Assembly: GCA_947374505.1 (NCBI GenBank)
Contig: CANCCE010000051.1
Span: 1 to 14,650 of the forward strand
Length of the DNA: 14,650 nucleotides
DNA from: Comamonadaceae bacterium
GTDB taxonomy: Bacteria > Pseudomonadota > Gammaproteobacteria > Burkholderiales > Burkholderiaceae_C
Direction: 5' to 3'
The position numbers were made by a program, and so were the translations under genes. Each line of letters starts with the position of its first letter. Position 1 is the first letter of the stretch. The notes under the pieces were generated by a model. It was not told the origin of the DNA. It made no database searches and saw only the letters and a list, made by a program, of their open reading frames with translations. Shown one piece after another: positions 1 to 6,880 of the stretch.

Positions 1-1170
1 GACATGGGACATTTTGGCAAGCGTCCCATACGACTGGCTTGGTTTTGCATTGTCATGCCGGCCTTGACGCTGAACTACTTTGGTCAAGGTGCTTTGCTGC
101 TCAGCAACCCTGAGGCCGTCAAAAATCCCTTTTTCCTGATGATGCCCGAATGGGCTTTGCTGCCGATGGTTGGACTCGCCACCATGGCGACGGTGATCGC
201 CTCGCAGGCCTTGATTTCTGGCGCCTTCAGCGCCACCAAGCAGATTGTTCAGCTCGGCTATTTACCGCGTCTGTACATGCTTCACACCAGCATCAAGGAA
301 ACCGGCCAAATCTACATCCCGTTCATCAACTGGGTGCTATTTGTCGCCATCGCCCTGGCCGTGGTGTTTTTCAAGTCGTCCGATGCGCTGGCAACGGCCT
401 ACGGCATTGCGGTCTGCGGGAACATGCTCATCACCACGATTTTGACGTTCTACGTCATTCGCTATGGCTGGAAATACCCGCTGGTGCTGTGCCTCGCGGC
501 TACGGGCGTCTTCTTTGCCATTGACTTCGCCTTTCTGGCGTCCAATGCGCTCAAGTTTGTCGAAGGCGGCTGGTTCCCTATCCTGATTGCCGGCGCGATC
601 TTCACCCTGATGGTCACCTGGGAAGAGGGGCGTCGCATCCTCAACAAAAAGCTGCGCACCGACGCGATTGACCTGAAAAGCTTCCTGGAAGCTGTTTTTG
701 TCAGTCCACCACTGCGTGTTGAAGGCACAGCCGTCTTTTTATCGAGTGAGCCGGGGAAGGTGCCGAACGCCATGCTGCACAACCTCAAGCACAATAAAGT
801 CCTGCACGAGACCAACCTGTTTGTGACCGTGCGCAGCCACGAAGTGCCGTGGATCACCCTAGACAAACGCCTGGAAGTCACGTCCTTGGGACGGCACTGC
901 TGGCAAGTGGTGCTGAACTACGGCTTTAAAAATGACCCCGACGTGCCGAGCGCGCTGATGCAGATGCGCGGCCAGGGCTGCCAGGTTGACCCGATGACCA
1001 CCAGCTACTTCTTGTCACGCGATACCGTGGTACCGACCATCGGTGATGGTATGGCACAGTGGCGCGAAAAACTCTTTGCGCAAATGCACCGAAATGCAAG
1101 CTCTGCCGCCGACTTTTTGAACTTGCCAAACAACGCTGTGGTGGAGTTGGGTAGCAAGGTGGAAATCTAA
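1..1170 (+). CDS. kup: Kup-family low-affinity K+ transporter, C-terminal part (first tandem copy)
   Basis: This is the 3' part of a Kup/HAK/KT potassium uptake permease, which imports K+ with H+ across the inner membrane. The reading frame is open at the left edge: codon 1 is GAC, and the ATG at 4 is an internal Met, since the neighbouring copy has D-L-G-H-F-G where this one has D-M-G-H-F-G. The 389 visible residues align without gaps to residues 239-627 of the next gene, so about 238 N-terminal residues lie outside the window. Visible parts are the later membrane helices (for example NYFGQGALLL, then GWFPILIAGAIFTLMVTW) and the hydrophilic cytoplasmic C-terminal domain, ending VELGSKVEI. 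No frameshift or internal stop is seen, so the truncation is only the window edge. The stop is TAA at 1168-1170. Confidence 0.95.
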   Translation, partial: DMGHFGKRPIRLAWFCIVMPALTLNYFGQGALLLSNPEAVKNPFFLMMPEWALLPMVGLATMATVIASQALISGAFSATKQIVQLGYLPRLYMLHTSIKETGQIYIPFINWVLFVAIALAVVFFKSSDALATAYGIAVCGNMLITTILTFYVIRYGWKYPLVLCLAATGVFFAIDFAFLASNALKFVEGGWFPILIAGAIFTLMVTWEEGRRILNKKLRTDAIDLKSFLEAVFVSPPLRVEGTAVFLSSEPGKVPNAMLHNLKHNKVLHETNLFVTVRSHEVPWITLDKRLEVTSLGRHCWQVVLNYGFKNDPDVPSALMQMRGQGCQVDPMTTSYFLSRDTVVPTIGDGMAQWREKLFAQMHRNASSAADFLNLPNNAVVELGSKVEI

Positions 1171-1327
1171 AGCACGGACGCGAGCTGCCGTCCCGGCGCC
1201 CTTGCTTTTGTTGTTTTCCAGCTGTCAGTCGCTTGCGGGCGTCTTAAGCGCCTCGCCAGAGTGCAAAATAGCGCTCACTATGTAACGATATCCTTGGCGT
1301 ATCGAGCGCCCAAGCCTCGCCGACGCC

Positions 1328-3211
1328 GTGGTGACTATTTTTTTGACAAGCTCCAAATCCTCCCTCACGGCGCTCACCCTAGGCGCCATCGGCGTCGTCT
1401 ACGGCGACATTGGCACCAGCGTTCTGTATGCGGTCAAAGAAGTCTTCGGCTCAGGCCATGTCGCCTTCAGCCCGGACAACGTCTACGGCATCTTGTCCAT
1501 CTTCTTCTGGACGCTGACCGTCATCGTCTCGATCAAATACGTGTTGCTGGTGCTGCGCGCCGACAACAACGGCGAAGGCGGACTGGTGGCCATGCTAGCG
1601 CTGGCCTCGCAAGCGGTCAAAGACAAACCAGAACTGCGGCGCGTGTTGCTGCTCATCGGCATCTTTGGCACAGCGCTTTTCTATGGTGATGGCGTCATCA
1701 CCCCGGCGATTTCAGTGCTATCGGCCGTTGAAGGTCTGGAAATCATTTCACCAGCGTTCAAGCAATACGTGGTGCCGGCGACGTTGGTGATTTTGTTTGG
1801 TCTGTTTGCGGTGCAAAAGCGCGGCACCGCCGGCATTGGCCAATTTTTTGGCCCGATCACGCTGGTCTGGTTTGCCGTGTTGGCGGTCTTGGGCATCTCG
1901 CAAATCATCACCTACCCGGCGATCCTCGCGGCCATCAGTCCGCATTACGCAGTGATGTTCATGTGGACAAACCCGGGCACCACCTTTGTCATTTTGGGGG
2001 CTGTGGTGCTGTGCGTCACGGGTGCTGAAGCGCTCTATGCAGACCTCGGACACTTTGGCAAAAAACCAATTCGACTGGCCTGGTTTTCGGTGGTCATGCC
2101 CGCACTGACACTGAACTATTTTGGTCAGGGCGCGCTGCTGCTGAAAAACCCAGAAGCCGTTAAAAATCCGTTTTTCCTGATGGCACCAGACTGGGCCTTG
2201 GTGCCACTGGTATTGTTGGCCACCATGGCCACCGTGATCGCGTCACAAGCGCTCATCACCGGGGCCTTCAGCGTCACCAAGCAAGTGATTCAGCTGGGTT
2301 ATTTGCCACGCCTGAATATCCAACACACCAGCGTGCGTGACACCGGCCAGATCTATATGCCGATGGTCAACTGGGGCCTGTTTGCCACCATCGTGTTGGC
2401 CGTGGTGATGTTCCGCTCATCGAGCAACCTGGCCTCGGCCTACGGCATTGCCGTCACGCTGGACATGCTGATCACCACCATCTTGACCTTTTTTGTCATA
2501 CGTCACGCATGGAAATATCCCCTCTGGCTGTGCGTGGCCGCCACCGGTGTTTTCTTCGTGGTCGACTTGGCCTTCTTCACCTCCAATCTGATGAAGTTGT
2601 TTGCGGGAGGCTGGTTTCCGCTGGTGATTGGTGGTGCCGTCTTCACGCTCATGATCACCTGGAAAGACGGCCGGGCCTTGCTCAACGACAAGCTGCGCAC
2701 CGATGCGCTAGACCTGCCCAATTTTCTCGAATCCGTTTTTGTCAGCCCACCTGTTCGCGTTGAAGGCACCGCGGTGTTTTTGACAGCCGAGCGCGGCATC
2801 GTCCCCAACGCCATGCTGCACAACCTGAAGCACAACAAAGTGCTGCACTCTAAAAACCTCTTTGTCACCGTTCAAAACCATGAATTGCCGTGGATTGGCA
2901 TGGACAAGCGTGTGCAGATCGAATCCCTCGGCCACCATTGTTGGCAAGTGGTGGTTCATTACGGCTTTAAAAATGATCTCAATTTACCCAAGGCCTTGAT
3001 GAACATCAACAGCTCTGGATGGGAACTTGACCCCATGAGCACCAGCTACTTCTTGTCGCGAGACACCGTCATTCCGACCATTGGCGGCGGCATGGCACCG
3101 TGGCGTGAAAAGTTGTTTGCACAGATGCATCACAACGCCAGTGGCGCGGCCGACTTTTTGAAGTTGCCAAGCAACTCGGTGGTTGAACTGGGCTCGAAGA
3201 TCGAAATTTGA
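1328..3211 (+). CDS. kup: Kup-family low-affinity K+ transporter (second tandem copy, complete)
   Basis: This is a complete Kup potassium:proton symporter of 627 residues, close to the roughly 620 of E. coli Kup. The family signature is GVVYGDIGTSVLY (residues 22-34, with conserved Asp27), followed by NNGEGG (80-85), GDGVITPAISVLSAVEG and NYFGQGALLL. About twelve hydrophobic helices fill the first two thirds and a cytoplasmic domain the rest. It lies 157 bases after the first kup copy in the same direction; by hand count the two proteins share about 73% identity over the 389 comparable residues. The start is uncertain. GTG codons at 1328 and 1331 have no Shine-Dalgarno site. A TTG at 1343, giving a protein beginning MTSSKSSLTALTLG, sits 8 bases after GGTGA at 1330-1334 and may be the true start. 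No ATG is available near the conserved N-terminus. Function is firm from family; why two copies exist is unknown. Confidence 0.95.
   Translation: MVTIFLTSSKSSLTALTLGAIGVVYGDIGTSVLYAVKEVFGSGHVAFSPDNVYGILSIFFWTLTVIVSIKYVLLVLRADNNGEGGLVAMLALASQAVKDKPELRRVLLLIGIFGTALFYGDGVITPAISVLSAVEGLEIISPAFKQYVVPATLVILFGLFAVQKRGTAGIGQFFGPITLVWFAVLAVLGISQIITYPAILAAISPHYAVMFMWTNPGTTFVILGAVVLCVTGAEALYADLGHFGKKPIRLAWFSVVMPALTLNYFGQGALLLKNPEAVKNPFFLMAPDWALVPLVLLATMATVIASQALITGAFSVTKQVIQLGYLPRLNIQHTSVRDTGQIYMPMVNWGLFATIVLAVVMFRSSSNLASAYGIAVTLDMLITTILTFFVIRHAWKYPLWLCVAATGVFFVVDLAFFTSNLMKLFAGGWFPLVIGGAVFTLMITWKDGRALLNDKLRTDALDLPNFLESVFVSPPVRVEGTAVFLTAERGIVPNAMLHNLKHNKVLHSKNLFVTVQNHELPWIGMDKRVQIESLGHHCWQVVVHYGFKNDLNLPKALMNINSSGWELDPMSTSYFLSRDTVIPTIGGGMAPWREKLFAQMHHNASGAADFLKLPSNSVVELGSKIEI
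1330..1334 (+). promoter_or_regulatory. Candidate ribosome binding site for a TTG start of the second kup
   Basis: GGTGA complements part of the 16S anti-Shine-Dalgarno tail and lies 8 bases before TTG 1343. If used, the longer GTG start at 1328 is wrong and the protein is 622 residues. This is a weak but start-deciding signal. Confidence 0.3.
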
Positions 3212-3245
3212 ACTTTGGGTTTGCGCCCCAGTTGATGCGTTTGCG

Positions 3246-3273
3246 TTGACAGGTTCGCCTTTTCACTGATGAG
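3246..3273 (+). promoter_or_regulatory. Candidate sigma70-like promoter upstream of gshB
   Basis: A perfect -35 hexamer TTGACA lies at 3246-3251 in the 161-base gap between kup and gshB. With a 16-base spacer the -10 position reads GATGAG, matching the consensus TATAAT at only three of six positions. The placement fits a gshB promoter about 100 bases before its start codon, but the -10 is poor, so the call is tentative. Confidence 0.25.
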
Positions 3274-3372
3274 GCTACACACCACAGACTCGACCGAAAG
3301 CTCAGCAACCTGCCAAAATCCACATCTGCGATGTCGCAGCGGTCTTCATTTATTTCGAACCTCAGCCCCACC

Positions 3373-4338
3373 ATGAACCTTCTTTTCGTTGCCGATCCGC
3401 TGGAATCCTTCAAGATTTACAAAGACACCACCTTTGCCATGATGCGGGAAGTGCAGCGACGCGGCCACACCATCAGTGCCTGCGAGACGAAAGACATCAT
3501 GTGGCAGCGCGGCACACCCGTGACGGCGTTTGTACGCGACATTCAGCTCACCGGCGACGCGCAAAACTGGTTTATCGCCAAGCAGCAACACCCCGACGAA
3601 AGGCCGCAGGCGCTGCGTGACTTTGGCGGCATCATCATGCGCAAAGACCCACCGTTTGACAGCGAGTTTTTCTACAGCACGCACCTGCTGGAGCAAGCCG
3701 AGCGGGAAGGCGCGCGCGTTTTCAACAAGCCAAGCGCGCTGCGCGACCACCCCGAAAAACTCGCCATCATGGAGTTTCAGCAATTCATCGGCCCGACGCT
3801 GGTCACGCGCGACGCCGAAGACATCAAACGCTTTCACGCCGAGCAGCAGGACATCATCTTGAAGCCGCTCGACGGCATGGGTGGCATGGGTATTTTTCGA
3901 GTCAAGGCCGACGGCATGAACCTCGGCAGCATCATCGAGACGCTGAACAAAGACGGCGCGCAAAGCGTCATGGTGCAAAAGTTTTTGCCAGAGATCGCCA
4001 AGGGTGACAAACGCGTGCTGGTGATTGGCGGCAAGCCCGTGCCCTTTGCGTTGGCGCGTATTCCGCAAGGCAACGAGGTGCGCGGCAACCTGGCCGCCGG
4101 TGGTCTGGGCGTGGCGCAAGCACTCTCAGCGCGCGACCGTGAAATAGCCGACGCTGTCGGCCCGGTGCTGGCTGCGCGTGGCCTGTTGCTGGCGGGCATC
4201 GATGTCATCGGCGATTGCATCACCGAGATCAACGTGACGAGTCCAACCTGCTTTCAGGAAATCTTTGACCAGACCGACTTTGATGTGGCGGCGATGTTCA
4301 TCGACGCACTTGAAGCAGCGCTGGCCATCCCGGCCTGA
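3373..4338 (+). CDS. gshB: Glutathione synthetase
   Basis: GshB joins gamma-glutamylcysteine and glycine with ATP to make glutathione, the second step of glutathione synthesis, in the cytosol. The protein has the prokaryotic GSH synthetase N-terminal region (LLFVADPLESFKIYKDTTFAMM and IIMRKDPPFDSEF, both recognisable from E. coli GshB) and an ATP-grasp domain. The nucleotide-binding KPLDGMGG is at about residues 164-171, RIPQGNEVRGNLAAGG at about 229-244, and the metal-binding end EINVTSPT at about 285-292. Its 321 residues match the usual 315-320. I chose ATG 3373, giving MNLLFVADP as in homologues, over the in-frame ATG at 3331, whose extra 14 residues match nothing known to me. Neither start has a good Shine-Dalgarno site. 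It follows kup in the same direction, with a possible own promoter, and converges on the amidotransferase gene with 7 bases between stops. Confidence 0.96.
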   Translation: MNLLFVADPLESFKIYKDTTFAMMREVQRRGHTISACETKDIMWQRGTPVTAFVRDIQLTGDAQNWFIAKQQHPDERPQALRDFGGIIMRKDPPFDSEFFYSTHLLEQAEREGARVFNKPSALRDHPEKLAIMEFQQFIGPTLVTRDAEDIKRFHAEQQDIILKPLDGMGGMGIFRVKADGMNLGSIIETLNKDGAQSVMVQKFLPEIAKGDKRVLVIGGKPVPFALARIPQGNEVRGNLAAGGLGVAQALSARDREIADAVGPVLAARGLLLAGIDVIGDCITEINVTSPTCFQEIFDQTDFDVAAMFIDALEAALAIPA

Positions 4339-4345
4339 ACGCAGG

Positions 4346-5146
4346 TTAAGCGACCAAAGTCCCATCCACAAACACCTTCAATTCCCCGGCCGAAAATGGC
4401 AGCCAGGTTTCGTTGGTGGTGAGTGGCGCCGTCACCACCACCGCGACACGATCCGCCGGTTCGGTGTGTTTGGCAAAGTCGATGCTCAGGTCTTCGTCGC
4501 TCAGAGTGGCGTGCGCAAACGGGTGTCGGCGCTCAACATAAAACAGGTTCGTCGAGGCATGCGCCCAGAGCGCCAAGCCGTTGCTGAGCATGAAGTTGAA
4601 GGTGCCGTGGCGCGAGACTTCTTTGGCGAGTTCACCCAGCGTCAGCGTGAGTTCAGTCACGCTGGGCACACCCGCATGGGACTTGGCGAGCTCTTGCATG
4701 AGCCAGCAAAAAGCGCGCTCGCTATCGGTGTCGCCAACCGGTTTGAATCCGGCATGCAGGCGCGGATGAAAGTCTTTCAAGTCGCCGTTGTGTGCAAAGA
4801 CCCAGTAGCGCCCCCACAGCTCACGCACGAAGGGGTGACAGTTCTCCAACGCAATACGGCCCTGCGTGGCCTTGCGAATATGGGCGATGACGTTGCGACT
4901 TTTGATCGGGTAGCGGCGAATCAATTCAGCCACCGGTGACACGGATGCCGGTTGGTGATCGACAAAGTGGCGCAGACCTTTATCGCCCTCTAGCGCGGCT
5001 TGACCGACCTTGTTCCGGCCTTCAAAAAATGCAATGCCCCAACCATCGGTGTGCAGGTCGGTGTGGCCGCCGCGCTGCGCAAAACCGGCGAAGCTGAAGG
5101 TCACATCGGTCGGGGTGTTGCAGTTCATTCCAAGCAGCTGGCACAT
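4346..5146 (-). CDS. Class II glutamine amidotransferase-like protein (YafJ/Dug3-like)
   Basis: This 266-residue protein belongs to the Ntn-hydrolase class II glutamine amidotransferases, standing alone without a synthetase domain, like E. coli YafJ (about 255 residues). Visible hallmarks are Cys2 directly after the initiator Met, which becomes the N-terminal nucleophile once Met is removed; DGWGI (34-38); IRKAT (90-94); NCHPF (102-106); and FAHNGDL (118-123), the oxyanion and substrate-binding loop. Known relatives include yeast Dug3, part of a glutathione-degrading complex, and EgtC of ergothioneine synthesis; the substrate here is not known. The gene lies 12 bases after the MFS exporter gene on the same strand, with AGGA overlapping that gene's TAG stop as its ribosome site, so the two are probably co-transcribed. 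Adjacency to gshB suggests gamma-glutamyl chemistry, but this is inference. Confidence 0.88.
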   Translation of the reverse strand: MCQLLGMNCNTPTDVTFSFAGFAQRGGHTDLHTDGWGIAFFEGRNKVGQAALEGDKGLRHFVDHQPASVSPVAELIRRYPIKSRNVIAHIRKATQGRIALENCHPFVRELWGRYWVFAHNGDLKDFHPRLHAGFKPVGDTDSERAFCWLMQELAKSHAGVPSVTELTLTLGELAKEVSRHGTFNFMLSNGLALWAHASTNLFYVERRHPFAHATLSDEDLSIDFAKHTEPADRVAVVVTAPLTTNETWLPFSAGELKVFVDGTLVA

Positions 5147-5158
5147 GTCAAAAAAGTC

Positions 5159-6607
5159 CTAATGAGGGTCGGGGCGTATCCGCCAAGCCGCGAACATGGC
5201 TAACACGCAAAACGCGGCCAGCATCGAAAAGGTTTCATTGAAAGCCGCCAGCCGAGCCGGGCTGCTAGCGGTCTGTGTCAACGAGTCGCCATGCACCGCC
5301 AGTCGCCACTCGAGCACGATACCGCACAAGCTCACACCAATGGCACCGCCCAGCATGCGTAGAAAATTCACGGCGCTGGCGCCTTGTGACAGCAACACTT
5401 GCGGTAAGGGCCGCAGCGAGCCAAGGTTGAGTGACGGCAAGATAAAGCCCAAGCCGATGCGACCCAAGGTTGCCCAGAGCATCAGCCACCAGATCATGCT
5501 GTCCAGCTTGACGGTCGCCATCAGCGCGAACGAAGCAGCCAACAGCGCCAGGCCCAAGGTCACCAGCCGGTGGGTAGGATGCCGGTCGGCCAAGCGCCCC
5601 ACCACGGCGATGGTGACGGCCAGCACAGCGCCGGCGGGCAGCAACACAAAGCCCACATACGATGCCGACAGGCCCAAGGCTAACTGCATGTAGACCGGCA
5701 AAAGATAGGTCGAACCAAACAAAGCCGTACCGTAAATAAAAGCGACCATGCTGCCCATGGCAAAGGGCCGTGAGGCAAACAAGGTCAAGTTCATCAACGG
5801 TTCACCACCGCGCTTCAACAACCTCCGCTGCCACGCCAAAAATACAACGACAACCATCGCTGCACAGGCCAACAGCAAGGCGGCGCGAAGCCCACCACTG
5901 CTGTGCAGCTCGACCATCCCAGTGAGCAGGCACAAGGTACCCACCGCCGCCAGCAAGAGGCCACGCCAATCGAGTGGGACCTCGCGGTTGGTGGCACCAC
6001 CCCCCGGCGCAGAATCGGGCACGTAGCGCAGGGCCAGCCAAACAGACGTCAGACACAGCGGAACCACCATGAAAAAAATCGAGCGCCAACCAAACAGGTC
6101 GACCAAAATACCGCCAACACTCGGCCCGAGCGCAGGCGCCAGCACCACACCCATGCCAAAAATACCACTGGCGCGGCCTTGCTCACTAGGCGCAAAAGCA
6201 CGCATGATGATGATCGCCGGAATCGGTTGCACCACGCCTGCCGCTAAGCCTTCAGCCACTCGCGCAGCCAGCACCCAATCAAAACTAGCGGCCAGACCGC
6301 CCGCAATGCCACCCGTCAACAACAGCAGCATGCAACCGAGGTAGGTGCGCTGATAACCGTAGCGAGCCAGTAGCCAGGGCGTCGTCAGCATGGAGACCGT
6401 CATGGCCGCCATGAAGCCCGATGAAACCCATTGCGCACGCTCTTGGCCAAGCGTGAACGTGCGTGTCATGTCTGGAATCGCCACGTTGACGATGGTCGAT
6501 GACATGATCGACGCCATGGTGCCGACCATCACCGCCAGCAGCAGCAGCCAGCGATAACGCGGACCGTAATGTGCCTGCATGTCGGCCAGCCTGGAAGAAT
6601 GCGTCAT
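5159..6607 (-). CDS. MFS exporter, DHA2 (EmrB/QacA) family
   Basis: This is a 482-residue integral membrane protein of the 14-helix drug:H+ antiporter-2 family. Evidence is the helix-1 motif STIVNVAIPDM (37-47), GQERAQWVSSGFM (54-66), the antiporter motif C region with LAPALGPSVGG (156-166) and GWRSIFFMVVP (173-183), and repeated hydrophobic helices to the C-terminus. The transported substrate cannot be told. No emrA-like membrane fusion gene or TetR/MarR regulator adjoins it. The acidic residue usual just before the helix-1 motif in this family (LDxTIVNVALP) is Ser here. The start ATG 6607 overlaps the stop of a 28-codon leader ORF as ATGA and has no Shine-Dalgarno site of its own, so translation is probably coupled. 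An in-frame TAA lies immediately upstream, so the start cannot be further out; Met10 is the only close alternative. Confidence 0.92.
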   Translation of the reverse strand: MTHSSRLADMQAHYGPRYRWLLLLAVMVGTMASIMSSTIVNVAIPDMTRTFTLGQERAQWVSSGFMAAMTVSMLTTPWLLARYGYQRTYLGCMLLLLTGGIAGGLAASFDWVLAARVAEGLAAGVVQPIPAIIIMRAFAPSEQGRASGIFGMGVVLAPALGPSVGGILVDLFGWRSIFFMVVPLCLTSVWLALRYVPDSAPGGGATNREVPLDWRGLLLAAVGTLCLLTGMVELHSSGGLRAALLLACAAMVVVVFLAWQRRLLKRGGEPLMNLTLFASRPFAMGSMVAFIYGTALFGSTYLLPVYMQLALGLSASYVGFVLLPAGAVLAVTIAVVGRLADRHPTHRLVTLGLALLAASFALMATVKLDSMIWWLMLWATLGRIGLGFILPSLNLGSLRPLPQVLLSQGASAVNFLRMLGGAIGVSLCGIVLEWRLAVHGDSLTQTASSPARLAAFNETFSMLAAFCVLAMFAAWRIRPDPH

Positions 6608-6690
6608 TTAAGTGTGGCCAGCCGCATCAGCTGCGCGGCTTTGAACAGAGGCATCCACCCTTCGAACATTTCAATGTGGTGAGTGGGCAT
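6604..6690 (-). CDS. Putative 28-residue leader peptide coupled to the MFS gene
   Basis: A short ORF of 28 codons begins MPTHHIEMFEGW and ends LMRLATLK, with its TGA stop overlapping the MFS start codon (ATGA). It has a better Shine-Dalgarno site than any other start in this operon: AAGGA at 6696-6700, five bases before ATG 6690. The MFS ATG lacks one. This is the usual architecture of translational coupling or of a regulatory leader peptide. It has no membrane segment, no known domain that I recognise, and no run of a single amino acid as in attenuators. It may instead be a remnant of a longer gene. Expression and conservation are unproven. Confidence 0.45.
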   Translation of the reverse strand: MPTHHIEMFEGWMPLFKAAQLMRLATLK

Positions 6691-6695
6691 GACTG

Positions 6696-6700
6696 TCCTT
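6696..6700 (-). promoter_or_regulatory. Ribosome binding site of the leader ORF
   Basis: AAGGA on the minus strand, five bases before ATG 6690. It is the only convincing ribosome site in front of the MFS gene, supporting ribosome entry at the leader ORF followed by coupled translation of the exporter. Confidence 0.5.
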
Positions 6701-6880
6701 GAGAGTGGTTCGATATCAGACGAAAGATGAGAAAGTCACTCATGATAAAAGGCCAACGCCCCTTTTTCAGCGCCACTTAAAAATTCAGGCCCAGCAACTG
6801 GCGGCTCAACCTGTCAGACTTGAGCGCTCCAAGGCACACCCGGCAGGCTTGCCCTTTGGCATCTTTTATCGTCCTGCCCA

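Noticed and set aside
1176..1193. Hairpin GGACG...CGTCC after the first kup stop, considered as a terminator
   Set aside because: The stem is only five base pairs with an eight-base loop, and no immediate T-run follows.
1343..1348. TTGACA just inside the second kup, considered as a -35 box
   Set aside because: The sequence 16-18 bases downstream has no -10 resemblance, and it lies at or after the likely start codon.
3346..4119. 257-codon open frame on the minus strand opposite gshB
   Set aside because: It lies wholly antisense to a well-conserved enzyme gene, resembles no family, and arises from the codon bias of high-GC genes.
4265..4939. 224-codon open frame on the plus strand opposite the amidotransferase gene
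   Set aside because: It is antisense to a gene with clear catalytic motifs, and its product is not protein-like.
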